Positions 1-8,781 of a DNA stretch of 64,000 nucleotides are shown one piece after another. The DNA is from JACKIP01 sp963710165 (lineage in GTDB: Bacteria; Pseudomonadota; Alphaproteobacteria; Micavibrionales; Micavibrionaceae). The stretch is taken from the NCBI GenBank assembly GCA_963710165.1, contig CAVPYZ010000001.1, positions 62,001-126,000 on the forward strand. Reading direction: 5' to 3'. The notes under the pieces are model-generated. The model saw nothing but the letters and a program-made list of their open reading frames with translations, searched no databases and had not been told where the DNA came from. Every line of letters begins with the position of its first letter. Position 1 is the stretch's first letter. Both the position numbers and the translations under genes were made by a program.

Positions 1-273
1 AAGCAAAAGGGCGGTTACACTGTTTGCTCCGCCTGCCTTCGCATTGGCAACCATTGATAAACCCTGTACAAAATTTGTTTGCGGATTGCCTGTCGCATTG
101 GGGACACATATAACATCATGACCGCGCATATTGTCGGTAATCTGTAACTCCATGCCTCCGTCATTATGAATTCTGCGCTTAATCCGCATTGTACGTGCAT
201 CAGTTGCGCGTGCCATTTGTTCCGACAATGCCGTTGTATCCGCGCCGTGCATAATTAATTTAGGAGTATACAT
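1..273 (-). CDS. prs: PRPP synthetase-like protein, N-terminal part (runs off the window)
   Basis: The first 91 codons of a minus-strand gene run off the left edge. PRPP synthetases transfer pyrophosphate from ATP to ribose 5-phosphate, feeding nucleotide, histidine and tryptophan synthesis. The visible stretch follows the N-terminal phosphoribosyltransferase-like half: a short KLIMHGAD strand, then LQITDNMRGHDVICVP, which matches the family's VQIxENVRGxDVFxxQ region, then a helix ending in AGGANSVTALL, where the family reads RRASAxRITAVIP. The usual FSDGE appears as HNDGG, so this is divergent and could be a paralogue rather than the main Prs. The start at 273 is preceded by GAAAG; a second in-frame ATG lies 7 codons in. 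The unknown gene at 342-965 lies directly upstream on the same strand. Confidence 0.62.
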   Translation of the reverse strand, partial: MYTPKLIMHGADTTALSEQMARATDARTMRIKRRIHNDGGMELQITDNMRGHDVICVPNATGNPQTNFVQGLSMVANAKAGGANSVTALLL

Positions 274-341
274 AAGTGTCTTTCAGCTATGTCTTATTTG
301 AATAATACATAACTATTAGATCTTAAAAAATCAAGTTATTT

Positions 342-965
342 CTATAATCTGGTCGTCTGGATAGAGGGCTGACTTTGATTGGAAATAGGGGCTGTTTGAT
401 AGGCGAGGATAGCGCGGTCTATATCAACGGTGTTTTGTGTTTCCGAATGGTAATACTTTGAATTTTGCGCATAGGATTTGGGCGTTTCTGACCGTGTTAA
501 ATTCAGGGCGTGGTCGGTTATATCGCGGCCTGTATCATGTTTAACAAGCATATTGATCATAGAGGTTGCCGCCCCGATTGGCCCACCATAAAGTGCGCCG
601 CCAATAACCTGTCCGGGACCGCGAATATCATCGCCCGAAATATTTCTATAAAGTGAACCTAGAATAGGAATGTGGTGAAGCGGGTTAATCATGTCGATCA
701 GATCACCAAAACCAAACGGTTTTTCTGCACCAGACTCGGCAGGGTTATTTTCGGCATTAAGGGATAGTTGAAAAGACGATGTATTTGCAGAAGTGCTTTC
801 ATTTAAGGCATCCGCAAAGCGCTGTTCTGTCTGCTGCTTAGCGGTGGAGGCCTTTTCCCATACAGGAACCGATCCGCCCATGCGATCATGTGACGCCATT
901 TTTAAAACGGCGCTATCCTGCTTGGGATCGAGCGTATTTCCAAATGACAAAATTTCTTTAAGCAT
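342..965 (-). CDS. hypothetical protein with a glycine-rich hydrophobic centre
   Basis: I do not recognise a named family. The 207-residue protein has no signal peptide. Its first 75 residues are polar and Ser/Thr/Asn/Gln-rich. The conserved-looking core (about 85-155) contains DMINPLHHIPILGSLYR, then GDDIRGPGQVIGGALYGGPIG and a short hydrophobic stretch, as if a peripheral or re-entrant membrane segment. The C-terminal 50 residues are again low-complexity and polar. It lies 68 bp upstream of the PRPP-synthetase-like gene in the same direction and diverges from nfeD, with an 88-bp gap that probably holds both promoters. From memory, similar LHHIP...GGALFGGPIG cores occur in other alphaproteobacterial hypotheticals; that is recollection, not a search. 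Confidence 0.75.
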   Translation of the reverse strand: MLKEILSFGNTLDPKQDSAVLKMASHDRMGGSVPVWEKASTAKQQTEQRFADALNESTSANTSSFQLSLNAENNPAESGAEKPFGFGDLIDMINPLHHIPILGSLYRNISGDDIRGPGQVIGGALYGGPIGAATSMINMLVKHDTGRDITDHALNLTRSETPKSYAQNSKYYHSETQNTVDIDRAILAYQTAPISNQSQPSIQTTRL

Positions 966-1053
966 GTCTAAAATCCTTGGTTTTCATGATCGTATTTGCA
1001 ATCTGTGTGCCAAATGCTTTCATTCAGGGTGAAAAGGGAGTATTTTATCAAGG

Positions 1054-2436
1054 ATGAAATATATCTACCTGATCTTTCTTGGCTTACTTATCAATGTATC
1101 TGTTCTGGCGCAGGGTGAAGAGCGAGAAGTCCATATACTGCAAATTGACGGCGCCATTGCCCCCGCCTACACCGATTATATGAAGCGCGGTATTGATAAA
1201 GCAACTGTGGCAAACGCGGAATTAATTGTTATTGAGCTGAATACACCTGGTGGTTTGCTGACCAGTACGCGTCAAATGGTATCAAAGATCATGACGTCAG
1301 AGGTGCCGGTCGCGGTGTATGTAACGCCCACGGGTGCGCACGCGGCCAGCGCCGGAACGTTTATATTAATGGCGGCACATATTGCCGCGATGGATCAGGG
1401 AACAAATGTAGGCGCGGCAACGCCCGTACAGATGCGCGCCGGTATGGATAGTTTAGATGGTTTGCCGACAAAACAACCATCTGATGATATGCAAATCGAA
1501 GATATCATTCGCCAAATGGACGACCCCAATGCTGAAAATCTTCAACGAAAAGCTATGGAAGATACAACGGCCTTTATAAGAAGCATCGCAGAAATGCGCG
1601 GACGCAATGCGGAATGGGCAGAAAAAGCAGTAACGGATGCAGAAAGTATCACGGCAAAAGAAGCTTTAGAAAAAAATGTCATTGATATCGTTGCGCCCAG
1701 TCGCGATGACCTTATAAAACAAATTAATGGACGCACAGTAAAAATGAAAGACGGGCGGGAACGTACGCTGAATACGGAAAATGTACGTATCATTGAAACA
1801 TCTCCTGATTTGATGACACGCTTCCTTGCCTTAATAAGTGATCCCAATGTTGCTGCCATTTTGATGATGATTGGTATCTATGGTTTGGTGCTTGAATTTT
1901 ATGCCCCGGGAACAATGGTGTCGGGAACAATCGGGGCCATTTGTCTGTTACTGGCGTTTTATGCGTTCAGTATTCTGCCCGTAACTGGATTGGGCGCGAT
2001 GTTAATTGTCAGCGGGCTTGTCTTTATGTTTGCGGAAATCTTTATTCCGTCATTCGGTGTCTTGGGAATAGCTGGTATAATTGCCCTGACAATCGGGTTT
2101 GCCATTATGTTCGATGACTCTCAAATGCTGGGAATGGGGCTTGAGTGGCAAATTATTATGGGGATCATTGTTTCGGCAGCTATCTTTATGGGGATTGGAT
2201 TTTTGCTATTTGTAAAATCAGTGATTAACAAGGAACTTAAAACTGGACCAGAATCGATGATTGGACAACAGGCAAAAGTCATGGATTGGGACGGTCATAG
2301 CGGACACGTCTTTACAAACGGAGAGCGCTGGCAGGCATTTTCGCCTGAGGTAGAAGATACTTTTTCAAAAGATGATATTGTTTTAATTAGCGCGGTAAAC
2401 GGATTGAAACTGAAAGTACGTGCGACGAGGGATTAA
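1054..2436 (+). CDS. nfeD: NfeD family membrane-bound serine protease (full-length, ClpP-class)
   Basis: A 460-residue long-form NfeD. The N-terminus is a signal peptide (about residues 1-20, ending LAQG). Residues about 25-220 form a ClpP/SppA-like crotonase-fold protease with the oxyanion strand NTPGG (63-67) and the nucleophile motif AASAGT, placing the catalytic Ser at 99; the Lys166 region (LQRKAMEDT) fits the family's Ser-Lys dyad helix. About 265-395 is a cluster of four or five membrane segments, and the last 60 residues form the OB-fold NfeD domain. Family members sit in the inner membrane with the protease outside and usually work with an SPFH/stomatin partner cleaved near its C-terminus. 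No stomatin gene is adjacent here, which is unusual. The gene overlaps the convergent heparinase-like gene by 4 bp. Confidence 0.92.
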   Translation: MKYIYLIFLGLLINVSVLAQGEEREVHILQIDGAIAPAYTDYMKRGIDKATVANAELIVIELNTPGGLLTSTRQMVSKIMTSEVPVAVYVTPTGAHAASAGTFILMAAHIAAMDQGTNVGAATPVQMRAGMDSLDGLPTKQPSDDMQIEDIIRQMDDPNAENLQRKAMEDTTAFIRSIAEMRGRNAEWAEKAVTDAESITAKEALEKNVIDIVAPSRDDLIKQINGRTVKMKDGRERTLNTENVRIIETSPDLMTRFLALISDPNVAAILMMIGIYGLVLEFYAPGTMVSGTIGAICLLLAFYAFSILPVTGLGAMLIVSGLVFMFAEIFIPSFGVLGIAGIIALTIGFAIMFDDSQMLGMGLEWQIIMGIIVSAAIFMGIGFLLFVKSVINKELKTGPESMIGQQAKVMDWDGHSGHVFTNGERWQAFSPEVEDTFSKDDIVLISAVNGLKLKVRATRD

Positions 2437-4070
2437 GCACTTTCTTTCTGTAAGGCCCATTGAACAACTTGTTCCGGCGTTTCCATTTTACAATTCAAAA
2501 CAAGCTGTTTGGTTTTGCGCGGATAAATACCTTCACCCAGATAGATGGAATTTTCAAGAGACAGCTTTGCGCCATCATGATTAAATCGCCAGCCCGCACC
2601 GCTAGGTAATAATAGCAATGCTTCCTCACCATCACGGATAAGCGAAACAAGTACGCGCGGATGTAAATGGAAACGTACAGTCACATCAACTGGACGTGTA
2701 AGTGTACCTGTTTTGGTTGTAAGTTCCTCTTCACCGCGTATATCATTGCCGGTTACGTCCATAAAATAACGTCGTTTATGAATAATACCATTCACGGGAA
2801 TGTAGCCGTCATGTTTAATCGTAAGAAGCTGACCACTTGTCAGTTCTTCACGCTGTACGTCTACTTTTTTAGGTCTTCGTCCGATATGACCGTTTGATCG
2901 AATCTCACAAACATTACGATGGTCAATACTCAGCATATTATGTGCCGCACTACCGCGAAGCATTTCTGACCAGTTCATATCGGTTGGATGCGTACCGCAG
3001 GAAACAAACACACGTTCACGACCAATAGATAATTCAAAAGCAGAGGGGCTGCTATGTGATGCGTCATCATACGGCCAGTTAGGCGTGTTACCACAATCAA
3101 CCATCATTAGTGTACGTCCCGCTGAAAGGCGTTCATATCCTGTATCAGGCAGGGATTTTGGAATACGTCCTTTTGCGCCTGATTGTAAGATAAGACGTTC
3201 AAGTACGTTTTTTGTTCCTTCTTGCGCGCCGTTAAAGACGGCAAAAGATTTATCATTATAACGAAAAAACCTGAGCGCAGGTAAGCCGCGATCAAGCGCA
3301 TACTGTATTGCTTTTGGAAGCGGATAATCCGCCCCGACAATTGCCGCACGTACATCATTTAAAATTGTAATAACAGATAAGAGCGTATCGGGATTACGCG
3401 AGATATGACCACCATCTTGCAAAATTTGCGTTTCAGCTTCATATGATATGGCTTCAAGCCCGTAATCAAGCCAGCGTTCGCCCCCCGGTATGGCGAGTCC
3501 GGCGTAAATTAAGCCTTGTAAGGATTCAAAAGACTTAATGCCTGTATTTTGGGTCGGCATAACACGGTAGAGGTGGCGCGCCTGTCGTGTGATCGAGTCA
3601 AGAACATCATGCTGAAACGCTTCATCCGCGCTCTCACCATAAAAATCATAAAGTGATAGCCAGAGGCTGATACGTCGTCCCAATCTGTCCGACTGCCATG
3701 TTACTTCATTCCAGTAAGAATACTTTTTTATCCATTCGGACATGTACGCGCGTACGGCGAAACGAGCTTCGTCCCCGCCAAGTGCACGTAAATCACGTAT
3801 CCATTCAAATTTATGCAGATAATCATTCCAGCCTTCATGCAAATCTGTGCATTTCCAAAAATCACCATCTGCACGCAATTCCTCGCTATGCAATTCGAAA
3901 TGCCCTTGCGTTAATTTTTTACCTGTTTCGGCATTGCCGTTCCATTGATCAATCGGCTTGAATAAAATACCGGCGGGTGGGTCGGCGCGTAAACTCCAAT
4001 TATACAGATAACTGCTATATGCCATCCGTCCGGCACATTCGCGTATATGCTGAATAAGGGAAAGGGTCAC
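2433..4070 (-). CDS. heparinase II/III family protein
   Basis: A 545-residue protein of the heparinase II/III-like polysaccharide lyase family. The N-terminal half (about 1-300) is an alpha-helical toroid-like domain with GHISRNPDTLLSVIT (about 221-235). The C-terminal half is the beta-sandwich heparinase II/III domain, with FELSIGRERVFVSCG, RGSAAHNMLSIDHRNVCE and a late beta-rich stretch. In many Alphaproteobacteria this gene follows rsmB, where it is suspected of processing an envelope polysaccharide; the substrate is unknown. There is no obvious signal peptide, which argues against a classical secreted lyase. It overlaps rpe by 4 bp, so the two are probably translationally coupled in the run chorismate mutase-rsmB-rpe-heparinase. 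Confidence 0.87.
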   Translation of the reverse strand: MTLSLIQHIRECAGRMAYSSYLYNWSLRADPPAGILFKPIDQWNGNAETGKKLTQGHFELHSEELRADGDFWKCTDLHEGWNDYLHKFEWIRDLRALGGDEARFAVRAYMSEWIKKYSYWNEVTWQSDRLGRRISLWLSLYDFYGESADEAFQHDVLDSITRQARHLYRVMPTQNTGIKSFESLQGLIYAGLAIPGGERWLDYGLEAISYEAETQILQDGGHISRNPDTLLSVITILNDVRAAIVGADYPLPKAIQYALDRGLPALRFFRYNDKSFAVFNGAQEGTKNVLERLILQSGAKGRIPKSLPDTGYERLSAGRTLMMVDCGNTPNWPYDDASHSSPSAFELSIGRERVFVSCGTHPTDMNWSEMLRGSAAHNMLSIDHRNVCEIRSNGHIGRRPKKVDVQREELTSGQLLTIKHDGYIPVNGIIHKRRYFMDVTGNDIRGEEELTTKTGTLTRPVDVTVRFHLHPRVLVSLIRDGEEALLLLPSGAGWRFNHDGAKLSLENSIYLGEGIYPRKTKQLVLNCKMETPEQVVQWALQKESA

Positions 4071-4732
4071 ACCTGTCCTCCTTTAAGATTTTTGATGTTT
4101 TGAGCATATGCATCCGGCCCGCCTTTAAAGCTGGCTGTTCCTGCAACCAGAACATTTGCACCTGCGTCACGAACAAGTTGTGAGGTTTCCGGTGTTATGC
4201 CGCCGTCAACTTCCAGATCAATCTGACGTCCGCTTTGATCGATCATGCGGCGTGTTTGTGCAATTTTATCAGTCAAATTAATAAAGCTTTGCCCGCCAAA
4301 ACCGGGATTAACCGTCATAATCAAGATAAGATCAACCAAATCCATAACATGTTCCAGCGCGGATACAGGCGTGGCAGGATTCAGCGCAATACCGGCCTTT
4401 TTGCCAAATGATTTTATCAGTTGTAAAGAACGGTGCGGGTGCGGGCTTGCCTCACTATGAATGGTAATAATATCGCATCCGGCATCAGCAAAATCTTTAA
4501 TATAGGGATCACACGGCGCAATCATTAAATGTGCATCGAAAATTTTATCGCTGTGTGGGCGCATTGCTTTAATAACAGCCGCGCCATAAGAAATATTCGG
4601 AACAAAATGACCGTCCATAACATCCAGATGAAACCAGTCTGCGCCTGCTGCGTCCATGGCCTTAATTTCAGCCTCCAAATTGGAAAAGTCAGCTGATAAA
4701 ACAGAGGGCGCGATAAGTATATTTTGTGTCAT
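4067..4732 (-). CDS. rpe: ribulose-phosphate 3-epimerase
   Basis: A 221-residue TIM-barrel enzyme that interconverts ribulose 5-phosphate and xylulose 5-phosphate in the pentose phosphate pathway. Family motifs are intact: APSVLSADF (8-16), the metal/catalytic stretch HLDVMDGHFVPN (36-47), DAHLMI, TVNPGFGGQSF in the phosphate/catalytic loop, and LEVDGGI with the second catalytic Asp. The length is typical. It lies 91 bp downstream of rsmB and overlaps the heparinase-like gene by 4 bp. Nothing is missing or odd. Confidence 0.97.
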   Translation of the reverse strand: MTQNILIAPSVLSADFSNLEAEIKAMDAAGADWFHLDVMDGHFVPNISYGAAVIKAMRPHSDKIFDAHLMIAPCDPYIKDFADAGCDIITIHSEASPHPHRSLQLIKSFGKKAGIALNPATPVSALEHVMDLVDLILIMTVNPGFGGQSFINLTDKIAQTRRMIDQSGRQIDLEVDGGITPETSQLVRDAGANVLVAGTASFKGGPDAYAQNIKNLKGGQV

Positions 4733-4823
4733 GAATTATAATCTAGGATGAAAATGAAGCAGTTTAAAGTATTATTATAGCCGACTTTTCTATCTAAGAA
4801 TATGACTAATCTAGCGATATTTT

Positions 4824-6137
4824 TTACTTTTTTTGTAATCTGGATATGAAAAAACCGTCAATGCCGCCTAAATCTTCTAAAAGATACGGAAACAAACGTA
4901 CATCCCCCTGATCATTTAGGAATGATTTATAACCCGCAATCTCGTTTTCTTGAATAGGGAGGCGCTTAAAATCAGGATGATTATTCAAAAACGTATCGAC
5001 CTGATCTTCACCTTCTGATTTCAGAACAGAACAGGTGCAATAAAATATAAATCCACCAGATTTTACGAATGAGGCCGCATGATCAAGAATTTGTTTTTGT
5101 GTACGGATGAGGGCGTCAATATCTTGCTGGGATTTAAGATGTAAAATATCGGGGTGACGCCTAATCACACCTGTGGCAGTACAAGGCGCATCCAATAAAA
5201 CTATATCTGCTGGTTCCTGCGGCGACCATGACGCGGCATCGGTGGTAATTGTTTCCACTTTATCGTGAAGCGACAATCGTTGCATATTTTCATGTAGACG
5301 AACCAGTCTTTTTGCGGAGCGATCAAGCGCAATAACATTCGCACCCTTTGCCGCCAATTGTGCAGTTTTCCCGCCCGGTGCGGCGCAAATGTCATATATA
5401 TGCTTATCCGTAATATCGCCCATAATTTGTACGGGAAGGGAGGCCGCGGCATCTTGCACCCACCAATGCCCGTCATCATATCCGGACAGGGTTGGAACAG
5501 CCGTATTATTTTTTAAACGCACTGTATCAAATAAAATATGCTGCGCATCAAGTTCGGTAATCCAGTGTTCTAACATGCCGGGGTTTTTGATAGATATATC
5601 AATAGGCGCTTCTTCAAGTAATGACGTGCTAATTTTTGCGGCGTGGGATAAACCCCAGTCCTTAATGAGTGGTTTTAAAAGCCATTCGGGAATGTTGAGG
5701 CGTAGAGGATCCTGCTTGGATAATAAAATATCTTTCTCTCTCAGAAAACGTCTGAGCATTGCATTCACAAAGTTTTTTGCGCGTGACATATTTTTGACAT
5801 CGCACAAATCGACTGTTGTATTAACTGCCGCATGATCAGGTACATTCATATACAGAATTTGTATTAGACCTATGCGCAATATATGCTGTAGCATCGGCTG
5901 CTTTTGTGCGCTGGATTTGGTTTGTAATTTGGCAATAATATCATCGCATTGACCTAAATTTCGCAAGGTGGTTGCAACCAGCATATGCGTGAAGCCACGA
6001 TCCTGTTTTGTCAGACTTTTGAAACTTTTGTCATGCTCCAGCAGTAAATCAAAAGATTGCTTTTTATCCAGAATTTGCTGCAGCAAAGTAAGGGCGCTTA
6101 AACGTGCCGATAAAGGATCGGATAGATCATTATTCAT
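4824..6137 (-). CDS. rsmB: 16S rRNA (cytosine-C5) methyltransferase RsmB family
   Basis: A 437-residue SAM-dependent RNA m5C methyltransferase, expected to modify 16S rRNA C967. The N-terminal about 140 residues are a NusB-like RNA-binding domain. The catalytic domain begins near 165, with the SAM-binding motif YDICAAPGGKTAQLAAKG, followed by DAPCTATGVIRRHPDI (motif IV, release Cys) and FYCTCSVLKSEGE (motif VI, nucleophile Cys). Both catalytic cysteines are present. The start overlaps the chorismate mutase gene by 8 bp. It belongs to the minus-strand run that continues into rpe and the heparinase-like gene. Confidence 0.95.
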   Translation of the reverse strand: MNNDLSDPLSARLSALTLLQQILDKKQSFDLLLEHDKSFKSLTKQDRGFTHMLVATTLRNLGQCDDIIAKLQTKSSAQKQPMLQHILRIGLIQILYMNVPDHAAVNTTVDLCDVKNMSRAKNFVNAMLRRFLREKDILLSKQDPLRLNIPEWLLKPLIKDWGLSHAAKISTSLLEEAPIDISIKNPGMLEHWITELDAQHILFDTVRLKNNTAVPTLSGYDDGHWWVQDAAASLPVQIMGDITDKHIYDICAAPGGKTAQLAAKGANVIALDRSAKRLVRLHENMQRLSLHDKVETITTDAASWSPQEPADIVLLDAPCTATGVIRRHPDILHLKSQQDIDALIRTQKQILDHAASFVKSGGFIFYCTCSVLKSEGEDQVDTFLNNHPDFKRLPIQENEIAGYKSFLNDQGDVRLFPYLLEDLGGIDGFFISRLQKK

Positions 6138-6432
6138 TATGTTCGCCTGTAATCACAAATTCAAGCGTGTGGGCGTGATCGATCATGTTGGAGTAGAGAC
6201 GTCGTGCCAATTCTGGGTCTAGGCCTCTATCTATAGCTAGAGTTGCAACGCGGTCTAAAACTTCTTCCATACGTTTGGGTTGCACTGTTGAAATATTATG
6301 CGCGGCTTTGGCCTCCCCGACTTGATGCACCACCTTAAATCGCTCGGCGATCAGTGTGATAATCTGTTCATCCAGATCATCTATTTCTTGGCGAAAAGGT
6401 TTCAGAATTTCTTTGGCATTGATTTCAGTCAT
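6130..6432 (-). CDS. chorismate mutase, AroQ class
   Basis: An all-helical AroQ-type chorismate mutase of about 100 residues that converts chorismate to prephenate for phenylalanine and tyrosine. Visible family features are the N-terminal LKPFRQEIDDLDEQIITLIAE helix with its active-site Arg, VGEAKAAH with the active-site Lys, and RMEEVLDRV followed by a C-terminal helix. I start at the ATG ending at 6432, because GAAG lies just before it; a GTG three codons upstream (6441) is possible. It stands alone, not fused to prephenate dehydratase or dehydrogenase, and overlaps rsmB by 8 bp. An isochorismate-pyruvate lyase of the same fold cannot be excluded but has no supporting neighbours. Confidence 0.9.
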   Translation of the reverse strand: MTEINAKEILKPFRQEIDDLDEQIITLIAERFKVVHQVGEAKAAHNISTVQPKRMEEVLDRVATLAIDRGLDPELARRLYSNMIDHAHTLEFVITGEHNE

Positions 6433-6453
6433 GTTCTTCACATATCATTTATT

Positions 6454-6615
6454 ATGAGCAATAAAAAGACATCCGACCCGAAAGATGTGAAAAAAACGTC
6501 TGAAGCCGATAAAGACCAGCAAAAAAAGCCCAAAGAAATTGGCGGGTTTGAAAATAAGGCGGAGCCAACCCGTTACGGGGACTGGGAAACCAACGGACGC
6601 TGTTCCGACTTCTAG
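6454..6615 (+). CDS. succinate dehydrogenase assembly factor 4-like small protein (DUF1674)
   Basis: A 53-residue protein with a Lys/Asp-rich disordered N-terminus and the invariant family tail EPTRYGDWETNGRCSDF. In mitochondria the family (SDHAF4) binds flavinylated SdhA and aids assembly with SdhB; the bacterial homologues are assumed to do the same in the cytoplasm. I chose the ATG at 6454 because the conserved region starts well after it and the upstream frame lies antisense within the chorismate mutase gene. No sdh gene is in the window. It is followed 29 bp later by dnaQ on the same strand. Confidence 0.88.
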   Translation: MSNKKTSDPKDVKKTSEADKDQQKKPKEIGGFENKAEPTRYGDWETNGRCSDF

Positions 6616-6644
6616 GAACACGCTTTTTTAAGTATATTGGAAAT

Positions 6645-7340
6645 ATGATTCGCGAAATAGTATTTGATACAGAAACAACTGGTTTCGATCCGGATGAGGG
6701 TGACCGCATCATCGAAATTGGTGCGATTGAGATGATCAATCATTTGCCAACGGGTAAAAACTACCATGTTTATCTGAACCCAGAGCGTGATGTTCCCGCT
6801 GAGGCTGTTGCGGTGCATGGTATTACGCGTGAAATGCTGATTGGCAAACCGCTTTTTTCGCAAGAATTTACAAATTTCCTAGATTTTATCGGAAGTGATA
6901 GCAAGCTAGTGGCACATAATGCGTCCTTTGACATGAAATTCATCAATCATGAACTAAAACGCGTTGGTCATCCCGGTATCAAAAATGACCGTGTTATTGA
7001 CAGTCTGGACATTGCGCGACGTAAATTTCCGGGGTCGCCAGCAAATTTGGATGCCCTATGCCGCCGCTTTGATATTGATTTATCGGCGCGTGAACAGCAT
7101 GGCGCGCTACTTGATGCAGAATTGCTTGGGATGGTCTGGCTAGAACTTAATGGGGGTCGTCAGCATGGCTTTCAGATAGAAGATGACGAGAAAAACAATG
7201 CATCCGGTATGTCAGGCAAAATCAAACGTACATTTCGTGAGGCACGCACATTTAAAATCAGTGATCAGGAACTTTCCGCACATACCCAAATGCTAGGAAA
7301 GCTGAAAGATCCTTTATGGAGTAAAGTGAAAGTAAGCTGA
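6645..7340 (+). CDS. dnaQ: DNA polymerase III epsilon subunit (3'-5' proofreading exonuclease)
   Basis: A 231-residue DEDDh exonuclease that proofreads for the replicative polymerase. The three Exo motifs are intact: FDTETTGFDP (residues 6-15), VAHNASFDMKFI, and the EQHGALLDAELL segment that carries the catalytic His and Asp. The length and the short C-terminal tail, which would bind the polymerase alpha subunit, fit DnaQ. GGA lies upstream of the ATG at 6645. It converges with secB, with 1 bp between the two stop codons. The order dnaQ-secB-timA-mltA is one I associate with Alphaproteobacteria. Confidence 0.95.
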   Translation: MIREIVFDTETTGFDPDEGDRIIEIGAIEMINHLPTGKNYHVYLNPERDVPAEAVAVHGITREMLIGKPLFSQEFTNFLDFIGSDSKLVAHNASFDMKFINHELKRVGHPGIKNDRVIDSLDIARRKFPGSPANLDALCRRFDIDLSAREQHGALLDAELLGMVWLELNGGRQHGFQIEDDEKNNASGMSGKIKRTFREARTFKISDQELSAHTQMLGKLKDPLWSKVKVS

Positions 7341-7341
7341 T

Positions 7342-7860
7342 TTAAGCAGCTTTACCGTTCTTCTTCGGAGTGATTTCGCCGCTCGTTTCAAGATCCTTGG
7401 CAAAACGATCCATATACATAGCTTGAAAATCAACAGGATTTAGCAGAAGAGGCGGATAGCCACCTTGTGCGGTCACATCGCCCAAAATCTGGCGTGCAAA
7501 TGGGAACATCATGCGCGGCACTTCGATAAATAGCATGGGGTGATGTTGCTTTTCAGGTAATCCGGCAAGCGCAACTAAGGCACCATATTGAATTTCTGCC
7601 AGAAAATACGTTTTGTCTTCTTTTTTAGCGGTCGCGGATAAGATCAATGTAACTTCGTACAAATCTTTCATATCGCCTTCTTCAATTTCACGCGCGCTAA
7701 TATTAATATTCACATCCATTTCCGGACCAGCTTGACCGCTTTTCAGCGATTGAGGGGCATTCGGGTTTTCGAATGAAATATCTTTCAGGTACTGCGCGTG
7801 GATGACAACGGGCGCTGCTTTTGCATCTACAATGTCATTATCTTTAGTCATATCGGTCAT
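7342..7860 (-). CDS. secB: protein-export chaperone SecB
   Basis: A 172-residue SecB that keeps secretory preproteins unfolded and delivers them to SecA. Family landmarks: VIHAQYLKDISFENPN near the N-terminus, MDVNINISAREIE, YFLAEIQYGALVAL, and the C-terminal IEVPRMMFPFARQILGDVTAQGGYPPLLLNPVDF, read here in pieces. AAGGA precedes the ATG at 7860. The long intergenic stretch to timA (181 bp) is divergent and should hold both promoters; it also contains the inverted repeat at 7943-7959. Confidence 0.96.
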   Translation of the reverse strand: MTDMTKDNDIVDAKAAPVVIHAQYLKDISFENPNAPQSLKSGQAGPEMDVNINISAREIEEGDMKDLYEVTLILSATAKKEDKTYFLAEIQYGALVALAGLPEKQHHPMLFIEVPRMMFPFARQILGDVTAQGGYPPLLLNPVDFQAMYMDRFAKDLETSGEITPKKNGKAA

Positions 7861-7942
7861 TTTTATTCCTTTTTTGCTTATTTAGCAGACCTGAACTTTA
7901 AATGAAATACTCTTATTGTAAAATAATCTTGTTCTTTACCTT

Positions 7943-7959
7943 GTATTCTTTGGGAATAC
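7943..7959. repeat. short perfect inverted repeat between secB and timA
   Basis: GTATTC-TTTGG-GAATAC: perfect 6-bp arms with a 5-nt spacer in the divergent secB/timA intergenic region, about 85 bp from each start codon. The position would suit a regulator-binding site or a small RNA hairpin. A T-rich stretch follows on the plus strand, so a weak terminator is also possible. Chance occurrence cannot be excluded for arms this short. Confidence 0.3.
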
Positions 7960-8041
7960 TTTTATCTTAAGGACTGTTTGAAACTTTCAATATGATGCAA
8001 AAGCGTGATATTGTAGGTGCTTATTTAAATCAAAGGTAATT

Positions 8042-8779
8042 ATGACAGACATACCAGCAGATATAGTGATTTACGCCCTTGTTGCCGCGGGACTAATTTT
8101 TTGGTTGCGCAGCGTGCTGGGCACAAAACATGGCGATGAGCCACAACGCCCCAATCCGTTTGTCACAAATGATGATAATAAAGAGGCTGCGCCCAAAAAT
8201 GCCAATGCGGCGACAGATGAGGCAGAAGTTAATTTTGGTCGTGAAAATCCGCATGATCCATTTGATGATGAGGTTATAACACCGTCATTAGCCGTGCGCG
8301 AGACATTAAAGGATATCGGACGTAAAGACCGCAATTTTAACCCCGTCACATTTTTGAAAAATGCAGAAGAAGCCTTCGTCATGATTGTCGAGGCATTTGC
8401 GGAAGGTGATAAAGACTTTCTTAAGCCACTTTTGTCTGAAAGCGTTTATGACAGCTTTAAGGCAGAAATCGATAGCCGAGCCGAGAGAGGTGAGCGCGTG
8501 GTTACAGATATTCATGCCATTCGTAAAGCAGAGATTACCGGCGCCAAGATAGATGGTAAAATGGGCTATGTTTCTGTCTCCATCGCGGCAGAGGAAACAT
8601 ATTTATTAAAAGACGAGAATGAAAAAATTCTTGCAGGTAATCCGAACCGCGCAACGGAGATGAACGATATTTGGGTCTTTGGTCGTAATTTAAAATCCAA
8701 GAATCCTGTCTGGCAATTGTTCGAGACGCATGACGGTGCACCGGAAGATCACAAAACGCCCATTCCCGAAACTGCCTGA
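8042..8779 (+). CDS. Tim44-like domain protein (TimA)
   Basis: A 245-residue inner-membrane protein. Residues 7-24 are a single hydrophobic anchor (IVIYALVAAGLIFWL), followed by an acidic, Asn-rich linker (about 30-85), then a Tim44/MRPL45-type domain (about 95-235) with FLKNAEEAFVMIVEAFAEGD, LKPLLSESVYDSF and a late WQLFE strand. The mitochondrial relative Tim44 tethers Hsp70 at the import channel; the bacterial version is probably an envelope protein of unsettled function. AAAGG precedes the ATG. The secB-timA-mltA order is typical of Alphaproteobacteria and suggests a role in export or cell-wall assembly. Only 2 bp separate it from mltA. Confidence 0.88.
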   Translation: MTDIPADIVIYALVAAGLIFWLRSVLGTKHGDEPQRPNPFVTNDDNKEAAPKNANAATDEAEVNFGRENPHDPFDDEVITPSLAVRETLKDIGRKDRNFNPVTFLKNAEEAFVMIVEAFAEGDKDFLKPLLSESVYDSFKAEIDSRAERGERVVTDIHAIRKAEITGAKIDGKMGYVSVSIAAEETYLLKDENEKILAGNPNRATEMNDIWVFGRNLKSKNPVWQLFETHDGAPEDHKTPIPETA

Positions 8780-8781
8780 AC

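Noticed and set aside
5389..5835. A 148-codon open frame antisense to rsmB
   Set aside because: No ribosome-binding site or family match; rsmB is complete and clear on the opposite strand.
7334..7352. Inverted repeat AAGCTG/CAGCTT across the dnaQ and secB stop codons
   Set aside because: Lacks a T-run on either side and is only 6 bp, so not a convincing terminator.
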